Source: Pseudomonadota bacterium
GTDB lineage: Bacteria > Pseudomonadota > Alphaproteobacteria > Caulobacterales > Aquidulcibacteraceae
NCBI GenBank assembly: GCA_023410295.1
Contig: JAEYPY010000005.1
Coordinates: 1 to 6,102, forward strand
Direction: 5' to 3'
DNA length: 6,102 nucleotides
Position numbers and translations under genes: made by a program. Below are positions 1-5,276 of the stretch, one piece after another. Below the pieces are notes generated by a model. That model worked only from the letters and a program-made list of their open reading frames with translations. It was not told where the DNA came from and searched no databases. Numbering within the stretch: the stretch's first letter is position 1; the number at the start of each line of letters is the position of its first letter.

Positions 1-368
1 GGATAGAGGCGACGCGGCAAGCGCTCGCGGCTGACCCCTCTTACGTTTTCTTCCAGGAAGAGACGATCGACGACCCGACCGCGGGGCCGCGCGGCGCCGC
101 CGGTGTGCCACTGACAGGCATGGGCTCGATCGCCGTCGATCCGAGCTATCATCCTTATGGCGCTGTAGTTTTTGTGGATGGCACGTATGGCGGCGCACCG
201 TTTCAGCGTCTGCTCGTGGCCCAAGATACGGGCGGCGCGATCCGGCGTGGGCCGCTGCGCGGCGATGTGTTTTTCGGCTCCGGCGCGGAAGCCGGACGCG
301 CGGCCGAACAAATGAACGGACCTGCGCGCTGGTGGACGCTACTGCCACGCAGCGTTCCGATCGCTTGA
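1..368 (+). CDS. mltA: Membrane-bound lytic murein transglycosylase A (MltA), C-terminal part
   Basis: This is the 3' end of a gene whose start lies left of the window; the frame is open from base 3 and stops with TGA at 366-368. MltA cleaves the MurNAc-GlcNAc bond of peptidoglycan and leaves 1,6-anhydroMurNAc ends; the family is usually an outer-membrane lipoprotein. About 121 residues are visible. They carry the family's C-terminal signature: SYVFFQE, a GPRGAAGVPLT segment, SIAVDPSYHPYGAVVFVD, then the 3D-domain core VAQDTGGAIRRGPLRGD and FFGSGAEAG. The Asp of QDTGGAI matches the catalytic Asp of Escherichia coli MltA, and the Asp of RGD is another conserved 3D-domain Asp. The protein ends soon after a WTLLP motif, as is normal for the family. 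A second cell-wall hydrolase follows 61 nt downstream on the same strand. Confidence 0.95.
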   Translation, partial: IEATRQALAADPSYVFFQEETIDDPTAGPRGAAGVPLTGMGSIAVDPSYHPYGAVVFVDGTYGGAPFQRLLVAQDTGGAIRRGPLRGDVFFGSGAEAGRAAEQMNGPARWWTLLPRSVPIA

Positions 369-429
369 CGCCTGCGCTAGGGAGGAGCCGATTACGTCGC
401 GAGGGCGGTTCTGACCGAGGTTATAGGCG

Positions 430-1140
430 GTGCTCAGAAAGTCTTGTTTGGCGCTCTGCGCCTTCGCGCTCGCCGGCTGCGTCACGCCGGAAGCTGAGTA
501 TGGCTATGCGCCGGCGGCGTATGCCGCGACGCCGTACGAGGGCCCCAGCATTTACGACACGGCGGGTCGCGCGCCGCTGCACAGCGAACTCTTCAGCTGC
601 GGCAGCTGGGGCTCAAATCTCGGCCTCATCGGCGCGCGCGGAGAGACGACGCAATACACGCCCTACATCCACACGCCCGCGGGCGCGCTGTTGCGTAATC
701 CGACGCAGCAGGCGTGTCTGTCATCCGGATTTGGCTGGCGCGGTAGTGTTGTGAGCGGGCGTCCGCACAACGGAGTCGATCTCGCCCACGCTGATGGCGG
801 CTTCATCTACGCCGCGGGCGACGGACGCATCACTTACGCTGATTATCGCGGCGGCTATGGCAACTTCATCGAGATCGATCACGGCAATGGCGTGCGGACC
901 ATCTATGCGCATTTGAACGAGTTCGATCAGCGTCTGCGTCCCGGGGTGCGTGTGTTCGAAGGCCAACCGATCGGCCGCATGGGCGCCACCGGCAACGCGA
1001 CGGGCGTGCATTTGCATTATGAAGTGTACGTCGACGGCATGATCGTCGATCCGCTGCACTACGGCCGCCCGCCGGTTTACGTTTCCGCGCCCGTCGAACT
1101 GCCGCTGCCGGACAACGCGCAGGCGATTGCGGGGCAGTAG
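430..1140 (+). CDS. M23-family (LytM/peptidase_M23) zinc metallopeptidase, predicted lipoprotein
   Basis: A 236-aa putative peptidoglycan endopeptidase or LytM-type amidase activator. The start is GTG at 430: an in-frame TAG lies at 424-426, and GAGG at 417-420 is a suitable Shine-Dalgarno. Residues 1-17 form a lipoprotein signal with lipobox LAGC, placing the lipidated Cys at 17. A Tyr/Ala/Pro-rich linker follows. The M23 domain spans roughly residues 98-210: SGFGWRG at 99-105, GRPHNGVDL at 110-118 (Zn ligands H113 and D117), YAHL with H161, and GVHLHYEV with H194 and H196. All canonical metal and catalytic residues are present, so it should be an active hydrolase rather than a degenerate activator; this is inferred. 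The domain is C-terminal without the long coiled coil of EnvC/NlpD. It lies directly after mltA, consistent with a cell-wall remodelling pair. Confidence 0.93.
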   Translation: MLRKSCLALCAFALAGCVTPEAEYGYAPAAYAATPYEGPSIYDTAGRAPLHSELFSCGSWGSNLGLIGARGETTQYTPYIHTPAGALLRNPTQQACLSSGFGWRGSVVSGRPHNGVDLAHADGGFIYAAGDGRITYADYRGGYGNFIEIDHGNGVRTIYAHLNEFDQRLRPGVRVFEGQPIGRMGATGNATGVHLHYEVYVDGMIVDPLHYGRPPVYVSAPVELPLPDNAQAIAGQ

Positions 1141-1155
1141 GCTTCCTGCAACGCA

Positions 1156-1186
1156 GCGCAATATGATTGCAATGAGCGTGCGCAAT
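1156..1186. repeat. Three GCAAT repeats upstream of the 33-codon ORF
   Basis: GCAAT occurs at 1158-1162, 1169-1173 and 1182-1186, so starts are 11 and 13 nt apart, close to one helical turn. The first and last copies are extended to GCGCAAT. The first copy also forms an inverted repeat with ATTGC at 1166-1170. A TATGAT hexamer at 1162-1167 resembles a -10 box but has no convincing -35 partner. This could be an operator for the small ORF; no binding protein can be named. Confidence 0.3.
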
Positions 1187-1198
1187 GGTCGTGGGACC

Positions 1199-1206
1199 AG
1201 GAGGGG
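1199..1206 (+). promoter_or_regulatory. Strong Shine-Dalgarno of the 33-codon ORF
   Basis: AGGAGGGG lies just ahead of the ATG at 1210; the AGGAGG core ends 5 nt before the start codon. It is the best match to the anti-Shine-Dalgarno in the window that has a start codon at proper spacing. It is the main reason for calling a gene here. Confidence 0.6.
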
Positions 1207-1209
1207 CCC

Positions 1210-1311
1210 ATGCGCTATGCGCTCATTTGTCTGTCATTGTTCGCGCTTGCTGGTGCGCCAGCGCCCGTATGCGGCGGCAAGTTCGTCATCCGCGCCGTGA
1301 TGCCTTGGTGA
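1210..1311 (+). CDS. Possible small exported peptide, 33 aa
   Basis: An ATG-initiated 33-codon ORF ending in TGA at 1309-1311, not recognised as any known family. The N-terminus reads MRYALICLSLFALAGAPAP: one Arg, then a hydrophobic stretch at residues 4-15 and small residues. This resembles a Sec signal peptide. A Cys at residue 21 precedes Gly-Gly, and the tail is short and basic-hydrophobic, ending in MPW. Translation is supported by the strong AGGAGGGG at 1199-1206. It could be a genuine small secreted or membrane peptide, a leader peptide, or the decayed 5' end of a longer exported-protein gene cut by an early stop. The base composition does not decide between these. It lies between the M23 lipoprotein and the Gre-like gene, with nothing else in the 212-nt gap. 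Confidence 0.45.
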   Translation: MRYALICLSLFALAGAPAPVCGGKFVIRAVMPW

Positions 1312-1318
1312 CCTTGGC

Positions 1319-1346
1319 TTGCCGGTCTCTAACCACGGCCTAATTT
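1319..1346 (+). promoter_or_regulatory. Putative promoter for a leaderless Gre-like mRNA
   Basis: TTGCCG at 1319-1324 and TAATTT at 1341-1346 are spaced 16 nt apart and resemble a sigma-70-type promoter. The -10 box ends 6 nt before the ATG at 1353, so transcription would start at or next to the start codon. No Shine-Dalgarno precedes that ATG, which fits leaderless initiation. The hexamers are only moderate matches. Confidence 0.4.
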
Positions 1347-1352
1347 GTCGTC

Positions 1353-1811
1353 ATGAGCCGCGCGTTCGTAAAAGAAGATGATGACGCACCCGAGGAGCTG
1401 CCGGAGCGGCCGATTTCGGCTGCGCCGAACCTCGTCACCGCGCGCGGCCTTGAGCTGATCGACGCGGAAATCGCGCGCCTCACGGCCGAACTGCAAGCCT
1501 CCAGCGAAGATGATCGCGACGGCCGCGCGCGCCTCAATCGCGATCTGCGCTATTGGAATGCGCGTCGCGGCAGCGCTCAGCTCATGCAGCCGCCAGCGGA
1601 TCGCGACCGCGTGCATTTCGGCTCAACGGTCGTCATCGATCGCGAAGATGGACGCCGGCAAACGTTCCAGATCGTCGGCGAAGACGAGGCGGACCCAGAA
1701 GCGGGCACGATCTCCCACGTCTCGCCGCTCGCCCGTGCGCTCATGGGCAAAGGCGTAGGCGATGTCGTCAACGTCGCCGGTTCGGAGGCGGAGATCGTGG
1801 AGATCAGATAG
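1353..1811 (+). CDS. GreA/GreB-family transcription elongation factor-like protein, short form
   Basis: A 152-aa protein related to Gre factors, which bind in the RNA polymerase secondary channel and stimulate cleavage of backtracked RNA. After an acidic, Pro-rich N-terminus comes a predicted helical hairpin at about residues 29-77, from VTARGLELIDAEIARL to RDLRYWNARRGSAQ. A C-terminal FKBP-like domain follows at about 85-152, with VHFGSTVVI, FQIVGEDEADPEAGTISHVSP and the SPLARALMGK motif at 124-133. The C-terminal domain is a clear family match. The helical hairpin, aligned from memory, is some 15 residues shorter than in E. coli GreA and lacks the GDLKENAEYH-like tip. It may therefore bind polymerase without full cleavage-stimulating activity, as proposed for Rnk-like proteins; this is inference. 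No Shine-Dalgarno is visible. Its stop lies 6 nt from that of the convergent DUF1343 gene. Confidence 0.88.
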   Translation: MSRAFVKEDDDAPEELPERPISAAPNLVTARGLELIDAEIARLTAELQASSEDDRDGRARLNRDLRYWNARRGSAQLMQPPADRDRVHFGSTVVIDREDGRRQTFQIVGEDEADPEAGTISHVSPLARALMGKGVGDVVNVAGSEAEIVEIR

Positions 1812-1817
1812 CGCGGT

Positions 1818-3020
1818 TTAATAAAGCAGATGCGCCTGACGCTCGCTCGCCCAGGCTTTTTCATCCGGCTCGGTCAACGCATCGAGGTCTTGCGGCGCAG
1901 CATTGGCGTCATCGACCCATTCGCGCAGCAAGGGCGAGCCGTTGATGACGTCGATTGCCAGCTTCCCGATCTCGTATTCGTAAGGGAAATCGCGCCAGAG
2001 ATCGTAATCTGGATAGAGCTTGCGGATGGCCTTGAAACCGAGCGCCTGCACGCGCCAAGGCTTGAATGCCTCGTGGTCGTAGTGCGCGGGGTCTTCGACG
2101 TGGATTTGAACGCCGCTGCAAAGCTTGCCGACATGCTTGTGAAACGTCGGCTCGAACCAGCAATCGCGCAGCTTGCAGCCGTTCAGCCATTGCGGCGCCA
2201 GCGCGTGCATTTCGGCGATCACTTTGCGCGCATCGATGTCGGGCGCGCCGAAGAGTTCGAGCGGGCGCGTCGTCCCGCGGCCTTCCGAAAGCGTCGCGCC
2301 TTCGAGCATCACCGTGCCGGCATAAGCGCGCGCCATCCAAAGGTTCGGCGCGTTGGGCGAAGGATTGATCCAGGTGCGCTCGCCAATCGGCCAGCCGTAT
2401 CCGGGCGCGGCGTTCGGGTCGTAGCCCTCCATGGCGATGACGCGATAGTCGACGTCTAGCTTGAAGTGCTTGATGAACCAGTGTCCGAGTTCGCCAAGCG
2501 TGAGGCCGTGCCGCATTGGCATCGGCCCTGCGCCGACAAAGCTCTCCCAGCCGCTGCGCAGCGTCAGGCCCTCGATCGGCCGTCCCGCGGGGTTGGGCCG
2601 GTCCAGCACCCACACTTGTTTGCCGTGCTGGGCTGCGGCTTCGAGTATGTAGAGCAACGTGGTGATGAAGGTGTAGATGCGGCAGCCGAGATCTTGCAGA
2701 TCGATCAGGATCACATCGAAGGTCGAGAGCATCTGTCCCGTCGGCCGCCGCGTTTCGCCATAAAGACTGAACACCGGCACGCCATGCACCGGATCGTTAT
2801 AGTCCGGGCTCTCGACCATATTGTCCTGCTTGTCGCCGCGCATGCCGTGCTGCGGCCCGACGGCAGCGGTGATGTTGACGCCGCTCGCGACGAGCGCGTC
2901 GAGCGAATGCGTGAGATCGCGCGTGACGGAGGCCGGATGGGCCAGCAGTGCAACGCGCTTGCCTTCAAGCGGCGCGCGCAGGCTGGAATCTTCAAGCAGG
3001 CGGTCGATGCCGAATCTCAT
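1818..3020 (-). CDS. DUF1343 / NamZ-family putative exo-beta-N-acetylmuramidase
   Basis: A 400-aa protein of the DUF1343 family, whose characterised members (NamZ of Bacillus subtilis and Tannerella forsythia) remove terminal MurNAc from the non-reducing end of peptidoglycan fragments. Family motifs appear in order: GKRVALLAHPASV at 20-32, GPQHGMRGDKQDN at 55-67, VPVFSLYG at 81-88, FDVILIDLQDLGCRIYTFI at 101-119, VLDRPNP at 138-144, an EGATLSEGRGTTRPLELFGAP stretch at 240-260, and HVGKLCSGVQIHV at 296-308. Length is normal for the domain. The protein begins directly in the domain with no signal peptide, so it is probably cytosolic, unlike the secreted Bacillus enzyme. The ATG at 3018-3020 overlaps the stop of the upstream DOMON-like gene (ATGA), so the two are translationally coupled. 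A recycling or salvage role is inferred from the family. Confidence 0.92.
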   Translation of the reverse strand: MRFGIDRLLEDSSLRAPLEGKRVALLAHPASVTRDLTHSLDALVASGVNITAAVGPQHGMRGDKQDNMVESPDYNDPVHGVPVFSLYGETRRPTGQMLSTFDVILIDLQDLGCRIYTFITTLLYILEAAAQHGKQVWVLDRPNPAGRPIEGLTLRSGWESFVGAGPMPMRHGLTLGELGHWFIKHFKLDVDYRVIAMEGYDPNAAPGYGWPIGERTWINPSPNAPNLWMARAYAGTVMLEGATLSEGRGTTRPLELFGAPDIDARKVIAEMHALAPQWLNGCKLRDCWFEPTFHKHVGKLCSGVQIHVEDPAHYDHEAFKPWRVQALGFKAIRKLYPDYDLWRDFPYEYEIGKLAIDVINGSPLLREWVDDANAAPQDLDALTEPDEKAWASERQAHLLY

Positions 3021-3538
3021 GTGATCTCCGAAAGATCGAGCGCGAAGCTCTCCGCGTTATGGAAATCTGGTTTGCCTTCAGGATGCGCGAGCGCCCAATA
3101 GGACTTGGCGCCGTCCTTCTCTTCGATAATCGCCGAAAGCGCGAGGCGTGTCGCATTCGGCCGCGTACCGAATGACGCGACGAGTTCGTACCAGTCCGTA
3201 TCCGCCTGCATCTCGATGCGCGGCGCGCCGAGATCATCGCTCGGCCGCATGCCGGCACGATAGCTGTCGAAGCGATAGACGGCCCATTCCGTGGAAGGCG
3301 AGAAGTTGAGTTCGTAATAGCCCCCGTCATCGGTGGCGAGGAACGCTTCGAAACACGTCGTCTGCCAGAGATTGTCGGCGCGCTCCGGCGCATCCGGGGG
3401 CGGGCGCTTCACGTCGCCCTGCGCGCCCATGATGCGATAGCGGACAATGAAGCCGTCCGGTTCGCGGGTGAGATTGATCTCGACCGCCTGGATGGCGGCG
3501 CTGTTGGAGGAAGGGTGCTGTTTCAGCGAAACGCGCAT
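3017..3538 (-). CDS. DOMON-like domain protein
   Basis: A 173-aa single-domain protein matching alphaproteobacterial DOMON-like proteins. DOMON folds are beta-sandwiches that bind ligands such as sugars or haem in other families; no ligand is established here. Recognisable segments are RADNLWQTTCFEAFL at 53-67, YYELNFSPSTEWAVYRFDSY at 74-93 and YWALAHPEGKPDFHN at 147-161. There is no signal peptide or membrane segment, so it is predicted cytosolic. It precedes the DUF1343 gene with a 4-nt overlap, implying coordinated synthesis; a role in binding a carbohydrate or muropeptide handled by that enzyme is a guess from this linkage. The start at 3538 has no clear Shine-Dalgarno. It follows the NAD-regulator gene by 44 nt, a gap holding a possible promoter. 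Confidence 0.88.
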   Translation of the reverse strand: MRVSLKQHPSSNSAAIQAVEINLTREPDGFIVRYRIMGAQGDVKRPPPDAPERADNLWQTTCFEAFLATDDGGYYELNFSPSTEWAVYRFDSYRAGMRPSDDLGAPRIEMQADTDWYELVASFGTRPNATRLALSAIIEEKDGAKSYWALAHPEGKPDFHNAESFALDLSEIT

Positions 3539-3546
3539 GGCGGAGC

Positions 3547-3577
3547 CTATAAGTTGAGCCTGTTAATAGACGGACAA
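3547..3577 (-). promoter_or_regulatory. Putative promoter ahead of the DOMON-like/DUF1343 pair
   Basis: On the minus strand TTGTCC (complement of 3572-3577) and TTATAG (complement of 3547-3552) form a possible -35/-10 pair with a rather long 19-nt spacer. The -10 hexamer lies 8 nt before the ATG at 3538, so the mRNA would be leaderless or nearly so, matching the lack of a Shine-Dalgarno. This is an AT-rich patch in a GC-rich window. Confidence 0.35.
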
Positions 3578-3582
3578 CTCCT

Positions 3583-4566
3583 TCACTCCCCGCGCGGGGC
3601 CGGCACGTGGATGCCCCCGACCGGACGCTCCGCCAATGTCTCGCGCCGTGCGCGGAACAGCTCCGCCGGGCGCCCGCCGGCGCTGGTGTCCAGTTCGCCC
3701 GTGCCTTCCACAAGACCTGTCCGGTCGAGCAGGCGGCGGAAGTTCTGCTTGTGCAGCTCGAGTCCGGCGATGGCTTCGACCACGCGCTGCAGGCTGAGCA
3801 GCGTGAAACGGTCGGGCGCGAGTTCGAAAATCACCGGCCGGTATTTGATCTTGGCGCGCAGGCGGCCCATCGCCGTCGCCAATATGCGCCGGTGGTCCGA
3901 GGCCATCGGCTCGCCGAGGCCCGGCATGGCGTGGATCGCTGGCGCCGGCTTGCCGTCGAAGCGCGCCTGGTCGCGCGCGGCTTCCGGCGCGAGCCCCGCT
4001 TCGTAGAGCAGCTCATAGCGCTCAAGCGCGCGCTCTTCGTTCCAGGGCGCACCGTCCAGCGCAAAGGCGAGGCGCACGCGTGCGCGGCGCTTGGCGGCGA
4101 TATCGGCCTCGGCCGCATCGGCCCATTCGCGCAAGCGCGGCGCGATGATTTCGTCGATCACCGCCGCGCGGCCCTCGCGCCAATCTTCCCACGGGAAGAA
4201 ATCATACCACGAGCGCCAATGCGCGCGCGCGCGCTCGAGCGCGGCGCGCGAGGGCGTCAGCGCCAGGTACGAAATGGAGATGACGCGATCGGGATTGCCT
4301 TCGATGTCGGCGAGCGGGGTCTCGCGGCCACGATCGCCGAAGGTGTAGAGTTGCTCGACATAGCCGATATCAAAGCCGGTCTGCTCGCTCACCCAGCGCC
4401 GCAGCGAAAGCTCGAGCGTTCTGTCGCCCGCAGGATCGAACGGGCCGAACGGCAGACCCAGAACGCCGCCTTCGCCATCGCGCGTGACGACGACATGCGG
4501 CGCCTCTTCCGTCGCTGCGACGATGACGGCGGAAAGACCGATAACGACCCGGGGGCTCATGCTCAT
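3583..4566 (-). CDS. NadQ/NrtR-like NAD-metabolism regulator (degenerate Nudix domain plus winged helix)
   Basis: A protein of about 327 aa that I recognise as the type annotated 'NAD regulator in Alphaproteobacteria' (NadQ, COG4111). These are predicted repressors of NAD biosynthesis genes that sense a nucleotide through a Nudix-like domain. Residues 5-145 form the Nudix-like part, with VVVTRDGEGGVLGLPFGPF at 25-43 and QLYTFGDRGRE at 72-82. The Nudix box region (41-65) reads LRRWVSEQTGF where REUXEEXGU is expected, so most metal-binding glutamates are gone, indicating a sensor rather than a hydrolase. Residues 225-308 resemble the NrtR winged helix: FTLLSLQRVVEAIAG, HKQNFRRLLDRTGLVEGTG, GGRPAELFRAR. 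The start is uncertain: ATG at 4566 (used here), ATG at 4560 or TTG at 4575; none has a good Shine-Dalgarno. It lies 12 nt behind the HD-hydrolase gene. No NAD biosynthesis gene is in the window. Confidence 0.85.
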   Translation of the reverse strand: MSMSPRVVIGLSAVIVAATEEAPHVVVTRDGEGGVLGLPFGPFDPAGDRTLELSLRRWVSEQTGFDIGYVEQLYTFGDRGRETPLADIEGNPDRVISISYLALTPSRAALERARAHWRSWYDFFPWEDWREGRAAVIDEIIAPRLREWADAAEADIAAKRRARVRLAFALDGAPWNEERALERYELLYEAGLAPEAARDQARFDGKPAPAIHAMPGLGEPMASDHRRILATAMGRLRAKIKYRPVIFELAPDRFTLLSLQRVVEAIAGLELHKQNFRRLLDRTGLVEGTGELDTSAGGRPAELFRARRETLAERPVGGIHVPAPRGE

Positions 4567-4578
4567 GCGCGGCAAGCT

Positions 4579-5199
4579 TTAAGCCGGATCGATCAGCGAG
4601 CGGAAGCGCTTCAGGAACGCTTCCTGCACCTGCGCGATCGGTTTGGGCTTCAAGCTGAGCGCAAGCCCCCGCGGCGGCGCGCCAAAAAAGCGCTTGGCTT
4701 CGGCTTCGGTGAAGCCCGCGAGCTGAACCGCTTCAAAATACGCGCAGATGATATCCGCGCGCTTGATCACCGATTTCACCGCTTGCGGCGCCTGGGCTGG
4801 CAGGCCGAAGCGCACGTGGATTGCCGTTTCGAGCTTGGCTTCGAACGCTTTGTAGTCGAGCCCAAGCGCGGCCTTGAACGGGCTGATCATGTCGCCGATC
4901 ACGTATTCCGGCGCATCGTGCAAGAGCGCCATCAAGCGGCGTTGGCGGTCCCAACCCGGCGCGAGCTTGCGGCAAATCTCTTCGACCACCAGAGAATGCT
5001 GCGCGACTGAAAACGCATGCTCACCCACGGTCTGGCCATTCCAGCGCGCGACCCGGGCGAGGCCATGAGCGATATCCTCGATCTCGATATCGAGCGGCGA
5101 GGGGTCGAGAAGGTCGAGCCGGCGACCCGACAGCATGCGCTGCCATGCACGCGGCGCTTCGCCTTTGGCGGATATCTGGGCGCGGGAGGCGTGGGCCAT
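4579..5199 (-). CDS. YfbR-like HD-domain phosphohydrolase (putative 5'-nucleotidase)
   Basis: A 206-aa HD-superfamily protein. E. coli YfbR, a metal-dependent 5'-deoxynucleotidase, gives the best motif match. The correspondences are ARWNGQTVGEH (R52, W53, H61; YfbR R18, W19, H33), ALLHDAPEYVIGDMISPFK at 91-109 (H94, D95; YfbR H68, D69) and IKRADIICAYFEA at 145-157 (D149; YfbR D137). The full metal site and the neighbouring Glu98 are present, so activity on nucleoside 5'-monophosphates is plausible. The retained Trp suggests related substrate selection, but this is inferred from a remembered alignment. An N-terminal extension of about 40 residues (PRAWQRMLSGRRLDLLDP) is longer than YfbR's. ATG at 5199 has AAGGA 6 nt upstream. 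It is the first gene of a leftward group and is closely followed by the NAD regulator, suggesting a link with nucleotide or NAD turnover. Confidence 0.9.
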   Translation of the reverse strand: MAHASRAQISAKGEAPRAWQRMLSGRRLDLLDPSPLDIEIEDIAHGLARVARWNGQTVGEHAFSVAQHSLVVEEICRKLAPGWDRQRRLMALLHDAPEYVIGDMISPFKAALGLDYKAFEAKLETAIHVRFGLPAQAPQAVKSVIKRADIICAYFEAVQLAGFTEAEAKRFFGAPPRGLALSLKPKPIAQVQEAFLKRFRSLIDPA

Positions 5200-5200
5200 C

Positions 5201-5274
5201 GGTGTTCCTTTTGCGCGGGCTCAATGTAGGCTGGCGTCGGTTCCCACATAAGCGTGTTCGCCGAAAGGAGCACC
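5201..5274. promoter_or_regulatory. Divergent control region with a 13-bp imperfect inverted repeat over both ribosome-binding sites
   Basis: The 77-nt gap between the divergent HD and 127-aa genes must hold both promoters. Its ends are nearly mirror images: 5201-5213 (GGTGTTCCTTTTG) and 5262-5274 (CGAAAGGAGCACC) match at 11 of 13 positions as an inverted repeat. Each arm contains the Shine-Dalgarno of one gene: AAGGA as complement of 5206-5210, and AAAGGAG at 5264-5270. Both sites lie 6 nt from their start codons. A weak -10-like TACATT (complement of 5223-5228) may serve the HD gene. The symmetry could simply reflect two similar ribosome-binding sites facing each other. Confidence 0.45.
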
Positions 5275-5276
5275 TA

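Noticed and set aside
380..388. Shine-Dalgarno-like GGGAGGAG in the mltA-M23 gap
   Set aside because: No ATG, GTG or TTG occurs at a usable distance, and an in-frame stop at 424-426 blocks extension of the M23 gene towards it.
721..1185. A 154-codon minus-strand frame opposite the M23 gene
   Set aside because: It overlaps the conserved zinc-site region of the M23 gene on the other strand and shows no motif of its own.
1830..3101. Two + strand open frames (1830-2459 and 2466-3101)
   Set aside because: Both are antisense to the well-supported DUF1343 gene and encode Arg/Ala/His-rich sequences without domain features.
3607..5010. A long open reading frame (467 codons) on the + strand
   Set aside because: It lies antisense to the NAD-regulator and HD-hydrolase genes, both of which have clear domain motifs. 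Its product is Arg/Ala-rich with no recognisable motif, as expected for an antisense frame in GC-rich DNA.
5145..5276. Upstream extension of the 127-aa gene to 5145
   Set aside because: The added residues are Arg-rich, overlap the start of the divergent HD gene, and bypass the strong ribosome-binding site at 5264-5270.
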